The notes under the pieces were generated by a model. The model was not told the DNA's origin. It was given only the letters and a program-made list of their open reading frames with translations, and did not search any database. Positions 10,353 to 22,682 of a stretch of 64,000 bases of DNA are shown one piece after another (the stretch's first letter is position 1; the number at the start of each line of letters is the position of its first letter). The stretch covers positions 2,852,001 through 2,916,000 of the forward strand of contig CP141145.1 of NCBI GenBank assembly GCA_035235625.1, read 5' to 3'. Both the position numbers and the translations under genes were made by a program. The stretch comes from Saururus chinensis. Taxonomy: Eukaryota; Streptophyta; Magnoliopsida; Piperales; Saururaceae.

Positions 10353-11513
10353 GTTTTTTTTATAAGGATAAACAAAGAGGAAAAAACCCTAAAATGCAGT
10401 TTGAAATATGAAACCATGTCAACTGGGAGGATTCCAAGAAAGTCAAACAATTAACCCGCAATTGCTTCTTGTAACAATCATGAAAGTTTTATAAAAAAAA
10501 TTGAGGAAGTTCTCTCAGAATTTCAAGTCGAAAATATTAACAGAAGGCCCCAAATTAAATCAGCCAATCCAGGTACGTAGTGAATTGTAGAAATAAGGAA
10601 ATAGAGGAGAATCAAGATTCAATGACTCCAACAAAATAAACTCAATTGAAATAGCATGAAGATGACTACAATTCATGAGATTTCAATAGAACCAATCATG
10701 ATCATCATGGAAAACATAAATTAATCCACCATATAACTGCAATTCATTGAAATCAAATGTAAGAGTTCGTTACTTTTCATATAGACAAAAAACCAAACTA
10801 CATGAAGTCCATATCAATCACAAAAATATGTAGAGAAAAATAAAAATCATAAACTGTGGATCACTTACCTCTCAAGTAACACACCAATAATTTGAAAGCA
10901 AGGCAAAAAGGCTCCTTTTTGTACAAACCCTAACTACCCTAAGTCGCCAACCAACGAAAAGTACTACAATAATCAAGATTAATGGAAAAACCAATTCCTC
11001 GTACCATAATTTAAAATTTTCAACCCCAAACAATCACTAATTGGTTTCCAAGCAGAATCCAACTCTCCCAAGATGGCACTTCAATGATAGGGTATTCTGT
11101 GATCTAGCGTTTTCAAGGGCCTTTTCAAAAGAACAACGGAGGATTGTGAAGAAATTAGAGGAAAAGAGAGAAAGTGTCGACCAACAAGAGAGAGAGAGAG
11201 AGAGAGAGGGAAGCGGTTGGCTAAGTAAGGGCGAGTTCCAAGTTGGGTAATCTCCTTCTAATTTGGGACCTTTTCCATCCTTATTTCAAATCCAATAAAA
11301 TCCACAATAGGAGTTTCCAAATCAAATCCAAACCAATTTTGGCCTTATCTTCAACATGCTGTCAGCACTACCTGCTAGGAAGCCCAGCAGATATGTCTGG
11401 AGCATGACTTCCTTAGCTCAAGTTCACGTACCTGCTTACCCGATTATGCTTAATACTTTTGAAATAAATTCTAAAAATTGCCAAAAAAATACAAAAAAAT
11501 CATGGGTGCTACA
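10353..11513 (-). repeat. Gypsy-type LTR relic (unit 1 copy)
   Basis: Matches 33616-34808 in unit 2 closely. Read on the - strand it starts TGTAGCACCCATGA, a start typical of plant Gypsy LTRs. It is preceded by GATGAAGTTTCTTCATAAGG, which looks like the end of a pol region plus polypurine tract. The inner end is cut by element A, and no second LTR is seen. It contains a GA-rich run and short open frames that are not conserved. Confidence 0.55.
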
Positions 11514-12090
11514 ACCTAGTCACCTTATGAAGAAACTTCATCCATAGGCTATCCGAATGCAAAAGATGTGAATAAGCATTCATCTCATCATCTCTTTTCT
11601 ACATTGCTTCCTCAACCTCATGGTTGATGAAGACAACTTTAGCTAAAGAAACATCTTTATCTGCAGCAATTGCTTTTTCTCATCAAGAATCTATGCATGT
11701 TCCACCTTTATCTAAAGAAACATCTTTATATGCATCGACTACAGCAATAGCCTATTTATCATCCTTTTTCTCCCTAGTGAGAACAAGGAATTTTATGTTG
11801 CTAGAATCGAGTCAAATTCAACGTAGTCAGATAAAATAGTATCTTCTATTGCCATCTCTTAAAATCTACACCAATTAATTTTTCAGCTTCTACCCTTTCA
11901 CTTGAATAAGAACATGAGTAGTCACAATAGTGGGAATTATAACTGAAGTATTAATAGTACCCTATTTAGTCATTTTTGTTCAAATAAGCTGAAGATAATC
12001 TCAGTTTCAAAATATTAAATGTGTAGCTTTGAAATATTAATCCAACATTCAAGTAGGAAAAAAATTATATAATTCTATCTTGAGTAGTTC
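11514..12090 (-). pseudogene. Antisense copia leader and gag-start relic (unit 1)
   Basis: Homologous to 34809-35385 of unit 2 and, in reverse complement, to the leader and start of gag of the copia element at 46353-47100. On the - strand the residues around ATAATTCCCACTATTGTGAC correspond to the VIIPTTVTAHV stretch of that gag, but stops and indels break the frame. The first bases may be the 3' internal end of the adjoining gypsy relic. Confidence 0.6.
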
Positions 12091-12275
12091 TAATTGTTTG
12101 GTGTGAGAACTCTATATGTGGTCAGGGCCAAGACTTTCTTTGGTGGAAAGGCCAATGTTGATGCATCTGGTAGTTGTCCTGTTACTTAGTCCTTTCTTCC
12201 TCAATTGGCTACTTGGCTTCCCATTGTTATACCAATTCATGTTGATCTTGCTCTCTTCTGGCTATCTTTAGAGGT
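12091..12275. other. Short segment specific to unit 1
   Basis: Replaces, relative to unit 2, the 3.8-kb stretch 35386-39229. It is less AT-rich than its surroundings and includes GGTCAGGGCCAAGACTTTCT. I do not recognise it and see no conserved frame. Confidence 0.4.
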
Positions 12276-13990
12276 TAATATGCTAATCTATTTGATAAGA
12301 TGGCTGAAATAGAATATTATATTCTCAGCTGTGTCTGGCAAAGAATTTTAAATTTTTATTATTTTAAATATTTAAGAACATTTAGATCTCATAAAAAATT
12401 GGGAGTGATTTCGAAAATTATTTTGAATATCTCTTTTCAACAGGAAATAATTGAAAATTGAATTAAGAAATTAGGTCTAATAAATGGCTGATCAATCAAT
12501 GACCCGATTGATTAGGGCAAAATATCTAATGGGTGAATTAAATCTACCCCTTCATTTTTAGTCATTGTCCTCTCATTAAAACCTCTTAATCTATTAAAAC
12601 GTATGCGGATATTTGATTTTATTAGCTAATTTTGCATATTAAAATAATATCAAATTGATATGTAATTTGAATCATAGGATAGATTGGTTGCTACTCTAAA
12701 TCAATGGTGAAGATGAAGCAGATTAGAAGACTCAAAAGCATTTTGTTAGGTAAAAATATGCACGCGCATCACATTCACACACTTGAGATAATGAAATTAT
12801 GATATAAAAATGTGAAAAAGTGTGTATGATCATTTACTTAGATCCTTGATTTTGTCTATTCATCAAATCTTTAATATTCATACTGATTTTACTTCAGTCA
12901 TTCCCAACATACAGAAAACATTAACTCAATAACTTAATTCTACTAATCAAGTAGGGAAATAAGCCAACGCATACTTGTGACTTCATATGATCTAACATCG
13001 ACCATACAAAACCCTCTTGGGAATAGTTATTTCCAGTATGAAATAGAATATAAATCCATGATAATCATCCAAGCATTAATCTTTTGGAATCAATGGATCA
13101 ACTCACATAATCAAAGTGGCATACATAATATGCACAACAAGTAAGCAATTTCACAATTCATCATGTGAAAACAAAAAAAAAACCAAAACAAAGTACACCT
13201 TAGTATGTTTTTTTACCGTCATCGTACTAACTTCTTCTTGTACTGTGAAAGAACTCCCATACCTAGTTAAACAACGGTGCAATTCAATCCTTCTCCCACG
13301 AACTCACTTGTATCGAGGACCCTTGTCCATGGTAATACTGTGAGAGGTTGAAAATAGTGGAAGATGAATAATGAAAGAAGGAAGAAGAAGTTGTAGAGGA
13401 AAGAGGCTAACATGAAGGCGAAGAGAGAGAGGGGTGGTAGGTTATGCGTAGTTATGCCTCCATCCTATCTTATGATGGGCTGATTAGGTAAATTTTAATT
13501 TTTAGTTAAAAACACAAGATCTTCATTAGACAATAGGGGATGTGTAATTGGAGATCTTTTCGTTTTTTATTCCCTCAAAATTTGAAATTTAAACTCAAAT
13601 AAAGTATTAAGTTGGCACACATCTCAAAATAGCATAGAAGAGGGCCTTGGGCAGGTACTTGTGCCTGGCTCAACTCTTGACTTGGGCCAGTCATTAGGTT
13701 TTGGGTCACACCCTAGTTCCTCTTCCAGTTGATTTGCCTTGCTATTGCTCAACCTTATTCCCAAAATTACAATTTAAATTCTCATAAAATATGAAAATAA
13801 TTTGGTAAATTAATTGACAGATATCACATTCCACCCATCCTCATGAACTCCATCCTCGGAGTTTGCTACCAATCGGACAACAAAATTAACCGTACTAAAT
13901 TAATCATTCACATAATGCCAAGTAGTAAATTCCTACTCAGTTTTCAAAAGCTTAGAAATTAAGCTCAGAGCCTCTTGCCGAAAGGGTGAG
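12276..13990 (-). repeat. Second gypsy-type LTR relic with 3' internal remnant (unit 1)
   Basis: Matches 39230-40930. On the - strand an LTR start TGTGATATCTGTC begins at 13828, preceded by GAGGATGGGTGGAA, which fits a polypurine tract after a degenerate pol end (13829-13990). The opposite LTR end is not clear. Short open frames inside, such as 13116-13343, are not preserved as proteins in unit 2. Confidence 0.5.
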
Positions 13991-14259
13991 GTTTTTTTTT
14001 TATAATAGGATGAGCTAATTATTAAAACATACCTGAAGTCCTAATTGGCCAAGCAATTACTACAACAAAATGATATATTAGCGACACAATCTTCAGTGCC
14101 ACTAAAAATAACTATTTGTGACGCATAAAGAAGCGTCGCCAATAGGTTAACTATTAGCGACATATAAATAAATACGTTGCTAATAGTAAGTTATTAGAGA
14201 CGCTCTATTGTAAGCATCGATAATAGTTGACCTATTTGTGACGTTGTATACAAATGTTG

Positions 14260-14306
<47 letters not shown>

Positions 14307-15359
14307 AAAAAATTATAACTATTAGTGACGCTTATTTTAAGCGTCGCTAATAGCTCTTCTATTAGCGAAGCTTACAAATAAGCGTCACTAATAGTGATTA
14401 ATTATAATAAAAATAAAAAATAAAATAAAACATTTAGCGGCGTATATAAATATACATCACTAATATTATTAGTATTAATGACGTACATTACTATACGTCG
14501 CTAATAGGATTTATTTTATTTTATTTTTTTAATTTTTAAATTAATTTTTAAAAATAAAAAATCATAAAAAATTGAAATTAGAGGAGAGGAGAGGGAGAAA
14601 GAGAGAGGAGAGGGAGAGAGAAAGAGAGAAGAGGGAGAGAGAGAGAGAGGAGAGGGAGAGGATAGAGAGATAGAGGAGAGTGAAACATATTAGCGACATA
14701 TAATTATATACGTTGCTAATATAATTTCTTTTAATTCTATTTTTACTTTTTAAAATAAATTTTAAAGAATAAAAAATTTAAAAAAAATTAAAATTAAAGG
14801 AGAGATAGTGTGCAGGGAGAGAGGAGAGAGGGAGAGGGAGAGAGAGAGGAGAGGAGAGGGAAGAGAGAGAGAGGAGAGGAGGGTGGACAGAGAGGAGAGG
14901 GGTAGGGAGGAGATAGAGGGGAAGGGAGAAGTGAGAAGGAGAAAAAAATTTAATTAAAAATTATTTTAAAAAATATAAAAAATTATAAAAAAAAGGTAGT
15001 AGTGACGCATAGCTCTATGCATCACTACTATCTATGAGTAGTAGTGACGCATATTTCTATGCGTCGCTACTACCTCATTGTAGTAGTGGCTCATAGTCAT
15101 ATGCATCCCTCCTGCCCTTAGTAGTAGCGACACATAGATAAATGAATCGCAACTGCCTATTTTTTTAATGATAAAATTCAATGAAAGAGAGAGGGGGAGG
15201 GAGGGAGGAAGAGAGGGGGAGGGAGGGAGGGAGGAGAGAGAGAGGAGATAGAGGGGGAGGGGGAGTGAGAGAAGAGGAGGGAGGAGAGAGAGAGGAGATA
15301 GAGGGGGAGGGAGGAGTGAGAGGGAGAGGGAGAGGGAGAAAAAATTTAATTAAAAATTA

Positions 15360-15723
15360 TGATGTGCCAGGTGTAGGCACGATCGATATCATGGAGATTC
15401 ATGCAAGCAAAGGGGAGAAACAAGGAAGAAATAGGAGAAGTTTAGAATAATCTTAATTGCATAAACCAGTAACAACGAAAGAGATCGCCCCATATAGGGG
15501 ATGACGAGTCCCCTAGGGAGTTGCGCCAAGCCACATGCTGGCTGGCCCAATTCCCTAAGCAGACACACCAGTTAGTAGGCCAGTCTTGAGTCTAGGGCCA
15601 CTAACTAAACCAATAACAACTTGCATAAGAATATCAAAGCAAATATTAAGCTATTACAAAAGGAAATAGTCCAATGTAAAGAAGTAAAGTAAAGTCTAAG
15701 AGTCTAAGTGATCATGTACAACA
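15360..15723 (-). repeat. 3' LTR of the chromovirus
   Basis: 364 bases, matching 23919-24279. The inner border follows - strand GAAGCGTGGTGGAG (15724-15737), which serves as the polypurine tract next to TGTTGTACATGATC. Confidence 0.9.
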
Positions 15724-16140
15724 CTCCACCACGCTTCTACTATTCGCCTTGTCCTCAAGGCGACCAAGTTAGATATCAAGCCATAAACTCCTCCTTAGGC
15801 TTCTATGTGGAATCGTCAAGTGACTAACCCTGCCAAGAAATCAGAACCATTGTAATAATGTGCCCAGAGCGACAGACTCGGTGCTTGTCAAGCACCGAGG
15901 CAGGAACAAGGTCAGACAGCAGAACTGGGCCCAACAAGGGGGGTGGTGGAGCAGCAGCAATGAAGTACGTGTCACCCACAAAGTGGTGCAGCTGGGATAC
16001 ATGAAAAATAGGGTGAACTAAGGAGTCAAGTGGCAAAGCAAGGCAGTAAGCCATGGGACCAATACGTGCCTCTACAGCATATGGACCATGAAAATGGGGG
16101 ACGAGCTTGGAGTGCTCAGGCTGAAACAAAGATGATTGGC
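15724..16140 (-). pseudogene. Chromovirus integrase C-terminus with chromodomain remnant
   Basis: The - strand reads HSKLVPHFHGPYAVEARIG, then HPIFHVSQLHHFVG (integrase C-terminal module), then VLDKHRVCRSGHIITMVLIS, WQG, a stop, and SLDDST-KPKEEF. The last part fits the W-x-G...D-x-TWEP core of a chromodomain, which targets integration of these elements to heterochromatin. Several in-frame stops make it non-functional. Confidence 0.8.
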
Positions 16141-17090
16141 ACTAAGGCATAACTGAAACATAAACCAAGTCACCCACCACGAACTCCCGGTCAATGACGT
16201 CCATCATAAATCAGCTTCATCCGGTTCTGGGCGGAAGACAAATTCTCCTTGAGCTGACGTAAGACCTCGTCTTGTGTCTAGAGCATATAGTCCACCTCAG
16301 CCACAGACGAACGGTGAGGTACATACGATAACACGGTCGGTGGCGGGAGGCCATACAGCACCTCAAAAGGAATAAAGTTGACATGAGTATGATAGGCAGT
16401 ATTGTAAGACCACTCTGTGTCTAGAAGAAGCTGAAGCCATCTATGGGGTTGCGTCATAGTGAAGCATCGAAGACACTGCTCCAAACAACGATTAACCACC
16501 TCGGTCTAACCATCCTTCTGAGGGTCATAAGCAGTACTCATATGGAGAGAAGTACCCTATAAAGTGAAGAACTCCTACCAAAATTGAAAAATAAATATCC
16601 AAAAATGATTAGAAACAATAGTGTGGGGCATACCGTAGAGTTTGGCTACCTCCCAAACATACAGCTCAGCCATTGTCTTGGCAGTGAAGGGGTGCCCAAC
16701 GCACAAAAATGGGCATACTTGGACAGCCGGTCCACCACCACCATAACCACGGACTTACCTTGGACCATGGGCAAGGCCTCCACAAGTCCATCGAAACATC
16801 CTCCCATACCTTATCTGGAAAAGGCAAGGGCTGCAACAAACCGGCAGGAGGAGTAGTGGCAGCCTTAGCCCTTTGACAAACATCACAAGCAGCCACATAC
16901 TCTTGGACAACCTGGCGAATACCCTGCCACAGGAAGCTCTGGCTGACCCACTTGTAGGTGCAAAAATCCCCTTCATGACTAGCCATAGGAGAGTCATGGA
17001 AGTGTGAAAGGATGCGGCAGCGAAGGTCAGCTACATTGGGTACCCACAGGTGGTCCTTCCAAAAGAGATGGGCATCTCGCCACACAAAGA
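16141..17090 (-). pseudogene. Chromovirus integrase core and zinc-binding region
   Basis: The - strand has a zinc-binding segment (ILSHFHDSPMASHEGDFCTY ... CDVCQRAKA), then the catalytic-core start (PFPDKVWEDVSMD), and further on RCFTMTQPHRWLQLLLDTEW and VNFIPFEVLYGLPPP. These are standard Gypsy integrase landmarks. The frame is broken between 16500 and 16670. Confidence 0.82.
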
Positions 17091-17329
17091 AGGGCTAGGC
17101 AGCAAGGTCAGTTTGAAAAGCTGCAATCACAGTCTGTGTTGAAGAATCATCAAGATAGGTCTGCCGCAACTCATCAATGAATCAACAAGATAAAGTGGAG
17201 AAAACCAAGTAAGAGCCCGAGCAAGGGCTGTGAGAGAGAGTGTCGGCCACGATGTTCTTAGACCCTTTCTTGTACACGACCTCATAGTGATAGTCAAGTA
17301 ACTTGCTGACCCACCACTCCTGAGACGGA

Positions 17330-18480
17330 GTGGCCACCCGCTATTCCAAGAAATATTTCAGGGGTTGGTGGTCAGTGCGAATTAGGAACCAACGGCCAAG
17401 TAAGTAAGGCCACCGCTTGTCAACCGCGAGGATGATAGCCAACATCTCTTTCTCATACACGGACAAGGACAAAGAGCGGCCAACTAAGGCCTTGCTAAAG
17501 TAAGCAATGGGAGGCTCGTACTTCAGAAGAACTGCCCTAGGACCCATCTCTGAAGTGTCCATCTCCACCACGAAAGTTCGGCTGAAGTCTGGTAAGAGCA
17601 AAACTAGGCCTGAGGCCATCTTCTGCTTCAGCCCCTCAAATGCCGCTTGGGCATTGGCGTTCCAAGCAAAAGCCCCCTTCTTGAGCAACTCTGTAAGGGG
17701 ATGAGTCAACTCTCCATACCAATTGATGAACCGCTGATAATAACCTCTAAGGCCTAGAAAACCCTTGAGTGCCCGGACATAGGTGGGTGGCAGCCAAGAG
17801 AGCATGGCGGCCACCTTGGCTGAGTCAATGGCAACGCCACTCCTCGAAATAATATAGCCCAAGTAATCAACGTGAGGACTGCCAAAGGAACACTTCAAAT
17901 GCTTTAGGAATAAGGAGTTATCTCGTAAAATAGAGAAGACTGACCTAAGATACATCAAGTGCTCGGCCCATGACTTGTTGTACACCAAGATGTCATCAAA
18001 GAAAACCAATATGTAGCAACGTAGGAACGGCCTAAAGAGATCGTTCATGAGGTGCTGGAATGTGGAGGGGGGCAATGGTTAGCCTGAATGGCATGACGAG
18101 GAACTCAAAATGACTGTCATGAATCCAAAAGGCGGTCTTGTGCACATTGGTTGGCTGCACCTAAATCTGATGGTAACCCGAATGAAGGTCAAGTTTAATG
18201 AAGACCGTGGCTCCCGTCAGCTTGTCCAACAACTCCTCAATCACTAGTATGGGATATTTGTCTTTGACAGTGATTACATTCAAGGCGCGGTAGTCGACAC
18301 AGAACAGCCATGTACCGTCTTTCTTCGGAACTAGCAACATCGGAGACAAGTAGGAACTAGTGCAAGGGCGGATGATCCTAGAGTGAAGCATGTCAGCCAC
18401 GAGACACTTAATCTCTGAATTTCTATATACGTGGGTAATGGTAAGGGTGGACATTGGCCGGGGCTGCTCCAGGGATGATG
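17330..18480 (-). pseudogene. Chromovirus reverse transcriptase and RNase H
   Basis: The - strand carries RT blocks: [52 protein letters not shown], then after a stop and frameshift PSTFQHLMNDLF, the catalytic block FFDDILVYNKSWAEHL (DD pair kept), LGYIISRSGV and GLRGYYQRFI. RNase H follows with FVVEMDTSEMG, SVYEKEMLAIILAVDKRWPY and RTDHQPLKYFLE. Breaks lie near 18080-18160. Confidence 0.92.
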
Positions 18481-19110
18481 GGAATCTGGTGGTCGTGAGG
18501 CCGGATGGGAGGGAGACCCTATGGCTCTACAAACAAGTCCCAATGTGCTGCTAACAACTCCTGGAGATCTAGAGGCATCTTATCCTGAGTCACCTCGATA
18601 GTGGCACGCTACTGCAAGAGGAGCTCTTGGGGAGTGAACTGAAAGAAAGAGCTTGAAGACTAGGCGGAGAGGAGGGTGCCCGGCCTCGAGCCTTCAATCC
18701 GAACCCACTGCCCCTGAAGCTCGAAGTCCATCACCATGTCTCTGAAGTTCTAGATCACATCCCCAAGCTCTTGAAGCCATTATACTCCCAACACCATGTC
18801 CACCCCCTTTGTAGGCAGCAAGAAGAGGTCGGTAACAAAGGTGTGGCCTTGGATAGAGAGCGTAACCAGAGCACACACCCCATTGGTCCTGAGGTGCTTT
18901 CCATCGCCAATTAGCATGTCAAACAGCTTTGAATTGGAGGCAAAACATCCTAGCCAATGGGTTACCTTATCATTAATGAAATTATGGGTTGACCCATTGT
19001 CAATCAAAATAGCCACTTGTTGCCGCTTGAGGTAGCCATGTACTCGCATCATGCATGGAGTGAATGCCCCCGAGAAAGCATGGACAAAAATTTTGGGCAG
19101 CATGTCCTCA
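18481..19110 (-). pseudogene. Chromovirus protease region
   Basis: A retropepsin-like segment on the - strand reads VHGYLKRQQVAILIDNGSTH followed by NFI. The active-site D(S/N)G(S/A)T motif appears as DNGST, and VDMVLGV lies downstream. The linker toward RT (18481-18780) has several stops. Confidence 0.82.
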
Positions 19111-20264
19111 GGGGAAAACGGGTCAACTCCGCCTGCCCCTTAGTCATCGTCATCAAACTCCTCCACAGGAAGGCTGCCCTTGACAAAACAGTGGTGCCCT
19201 AGGATGAACTTCTCCTCGCAACGAAAATACAATGCCTTAGACCAACGTTCCTCGATCTGGGCTCGAGTGAGGCGTTGAAGAATCTGGCCTGCCAGAGCGG
19301 GCTGCTAGCTAGACCGGCCTGCTACCAGGCTGCTAGTGGGCGCGGTCAGGGGGTTAGTGCTAAGGGCAGGCCGAGACAAAGGCCCAAGCCACCCACCTTT
19401 GCGCTGCCTAGGAAACTTCTCCTCCTCGATACGCACATGGCGCACGACGTCCATCATGCTGGTGCAAGAAAAGTGGCACATCTCGTCAGAAATCACCGGC
19501 TTGAGGCTGCACTTGAATGTGCCCACCAAGGCGGCTACCGGCAAGTCAGGGAGGTTGTTAGCCACCTTCATAAACTCTATGTAATAGGCCCGGATAGTGG
19601 CAATCTGGCACAAAGTGGAGAGCATCTCTTTGAAGTCCTGGAACTCATTCGGCCCAAACTGAATACAGAGCTCGTCGGAGAAGGGGGCCAAGGAGGGATA
19701 GTGGATCTCCTTCTCAAAGCTCTGAAACTAGACAGAGGCGTCTTCGTCTAGATGGAATGCGGTGATGCGCAATCATTTAGCCTCCGACTGCGTATCCTGA
19801 TAAGCGAAGAACTTTTTAGCCTTGTACAGCCACTCCACTGGGTCGTCATCCCCATTATAGCGTGGGAACTATAGGTGGGCCAAACGGGGTTTAACATCTC
19901 CCCGAGGACCACCGTGAGGGCCCAAGTACTCCTCCCAATCATGCTCCATCTCCTAAACCAAGTTCCTGGGTGGCGGTACCATTGGGGCATTCTCCCAAAC
20001 ACCTGAGGAGCCAATTCTCTTCTGCAGCCAATTTGGTCGGCCCAAAGCACAGGGGAGCCTAGGTCTGTCGTCCCTCCTAGTCTGCCATGGCCTGGAAACC
20101 AGGAACGCACCTATTAGGGCCTTGAGATGATTCCCCAAGTTCCATGGGGACAGCCTGAGGTCTGGCAAGAAGTGATGTTGTAGGCGCTGACTACGCTGCT
20201 TAGATCTAGGCCACTATCAGGGTCAAGGTGTCAACCTTGGCCATCAGTTGAGCTAGTCTGGGGC
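19111..20264 (-). pseudogene. Chromovirus gag, main part
   Basis: The - strand includes CIQFGPNEFQDFKEMLSTLC, YYIEFMKVANNLPDLP and VGTFKCSLKP, which fit the conserved gag domain of plant Gypsy elements (Retrotrans_gag type). The frame is broken by stops near 19740-19870. Its N-terminal part lies on the far side of the solo LTR (23780-23889). Confidence 0.8.
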
Positions 20265-20935
20265 CATTCTGTCATGCCCCGGCGATGGCCGACCCAAGCC
20301 AAACCCGGTCCAGGGGGGTCAAGCACGCTGGGGCGACGAAGGGAAAATTGAGAAACGATCTAGCGGAAGACTTAACCCTAACCACGGGCCATTAACAGAA
20401 TTACGGAGTATGTACAATCCTTTGAGCAAGAGTAAATAAGAAGGAAAGAAAGAATGTTGCTTATCACAAAGTAAATAACTAATCTCAAACCCACATGCTT
20501 AGTTAACTAAAGCCCACACCGGCTCAAAATAAGACATAAGCATCATAACTGTAAAATGTGACATAAATCCAAAACAAAGAACCCTACACAAAGGGTATAA
20601 ACATAAAGCATAAAACCAAAGGAAAATAAGTCACACAACGATCTCCATGATTACATCCAAGTCATCTCCAACTTTTCCTCAAAGAGGAGATCCTGTCCGT
20701 CTGCGTGTCGCACCACGCAGCCCCAAAACAAAACACAAGAAGGAGGGGTGAGTTTAACAAACTCAACGATGGTCTTTAATATCACTATCAACATCGAAAA
20801 TACGATAGCATAGCAATATAATCATTCAGGTCAAAGATTGGCAAAATGCATCATTTTCTGATCACACATACATATCACCTAGAACTGCATCAGAGTGCAT
20901 AATCCACATAATGTCATTAACATCATAACATCCTA

Positions 20936-21433
20936 CATGAAATGTATCTCTAACATACATATTCCATCATGCATCACATCATAACAACCTGCATGAATGT
21001 ATCTCTAACATACATATTCCATCATGCATCATATCATAATTAACCTGCATGGATGTATCTCTGACATACATATTCCCTTATGCATCACATCATAATAACC
21101 TGCATAAATATATCTCTAACATACATATTCCATCATGCATCATATCATAATTAACCTGCATGGATGTATCTCTAACATACATATTCCCTCATGCATCACA
21201 TCATAATAACCTGCATGAATGTATCTCTAACATACATATTCCATCATGCATCATATCATAATCAACCTGCATGAATGTATCTCTAACATACATATTCAAT
21301 TATGCATCATATCAAAATCAACCTGCATGGATGTATCTCTAACATACATATTCTCACATGCATCATATCATAACAACCTGCATGGATGTATCTCTAACAT
21401 ACATATTCCCACATGCATCATATCATAACAACC
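20936..21433. repeat. Tandem array, about nine copies of a 55-56 bp unit
   Basis: Units begin CATGAATGTATCTCTAACAT and end with CATCATAACAACCTG variants. Successive copies differ by a few substitutions and a 1-bp length change. The open frame across it is a by-product of the repeat. Confidence 0.93.
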
Positions 21434-22505
21434 ACCATCAAGGAGTAATCACAATTTAGTGTCACACAGACGGGAACATAGACAAGGCCATGAAGGCGTG
21501 TCATGATCTAAAATTCTACACAAGAATTAAAGAAAGATCGGGGTTGTCAATCCCTAAAGCTACTCGCCCTAGACGATCCTGGCCAAGGATGTCCCATTCT
21601 CACATAGAGAATCTAGAGCAGGGGTGTTCGCCCAGGGACATCTCTTGCGGAGGGAAGAGCCCGAGTTTCCACACAGGAAACCCTAGAACACGTGGTAGCG
21701 GTTGCACATGGCATACCACACTGGATTCTCAAGGTCCAGATGACACTCAAAATAACATTCTCACAATCCGCAAGACAAGTACACAACTCATCCCCACATA
21801 ATTCCATTTAACTAGACTCAACCCGGGGAGTGCACTCGTTTCACACAGGAACTCAAATCAAAACATGTCCTTTCGGACCAATCAACTTACAATTAATCCA
21901 CGACCGATCAATCCGGCACACAATTTCACCACATTGCATCCAATCGGTCAAATTCGATTAACCTCGATGAAGCCTCAATTGGAAATCTATTTTCATAATG
22001 CGTGTAGCATGGTACATATGTGGGCAAGGCATACATGAATCCTAATCAATGATAAGTGCTCTCATCAGCCCCTAATGCATCATTAATAATCATAATATCA
22101 AGCTTCAATATCACCATTAAACCAAATCAAAACCCAACCACAAAGGCTAGACACATATAAGATCATTCATTTCATCCTTGAGTCATGGCATTCATCAACA
22201 TCCACACATCAACTAACCACATTCTATCATGACAAATCAGTCCATTAATAGGTTGTAGCCCTACTGAAAATATGTTAAACCATAGGGAATCACCCATTCA
22301 CAATTTCAATATGACAATTCCAACATCATGCCATAAAACATAAGTCATTCTACAAATCTCTAATCATATATTCCAACTTTATAACCTCAATAGTATGTCT
22401 TTCCAGTAGCATAATATAGCTCAAAACACTCCGAATTCATATGAACTTGGCAAGCTAGAGTGAAATCATCGAAATAAACATCATGCATTAGAATACAATT
22501 CTGCC

Positions 22506-22682
22506 GTGTAGCCGTTCGAATGCCCTTCAGGCCGTTCAATCGGCTAAACGGAAAAAATTCAAATTCACAGTTTGGCCGTTCGAACGCCCAACAGGCCGTT
22601 CAATCTGCTGAACTGGAAAATTGCCAATCCGACAGTGTTGCCGTTCCAACGCCCAGAAGGGCCGTTCGAACGCCAACAAGGC
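22506..22682. repeat. GCCGTTCGAACGCCC repeats, period about 63 bp
   Basis: Three imperfect units begin GCCGTTCGAATGCCC, GCCGTTCGAACGCCC and GCCGTTCCAACGCCC, each followed by a second GGCCGTTC(A/G)A. They form a CpG-rich island in an otherwise AT-rich LTR. TTCGAA is itself palindromic. This may be an LTR regulatory repeat; that role is inference. Confidence 0.75.

Noticed and set aside
16584..19751. + strand frames of 60-158 codons opposite the chromovirus genes
   Set aside because: Shadows of the - strand gag/pol sequence.
21246..21428. 60-codon frame in the 55-bp array
   Set aside because: The frame is created by the tandem repeat inside the solo LTR and has no independent support.
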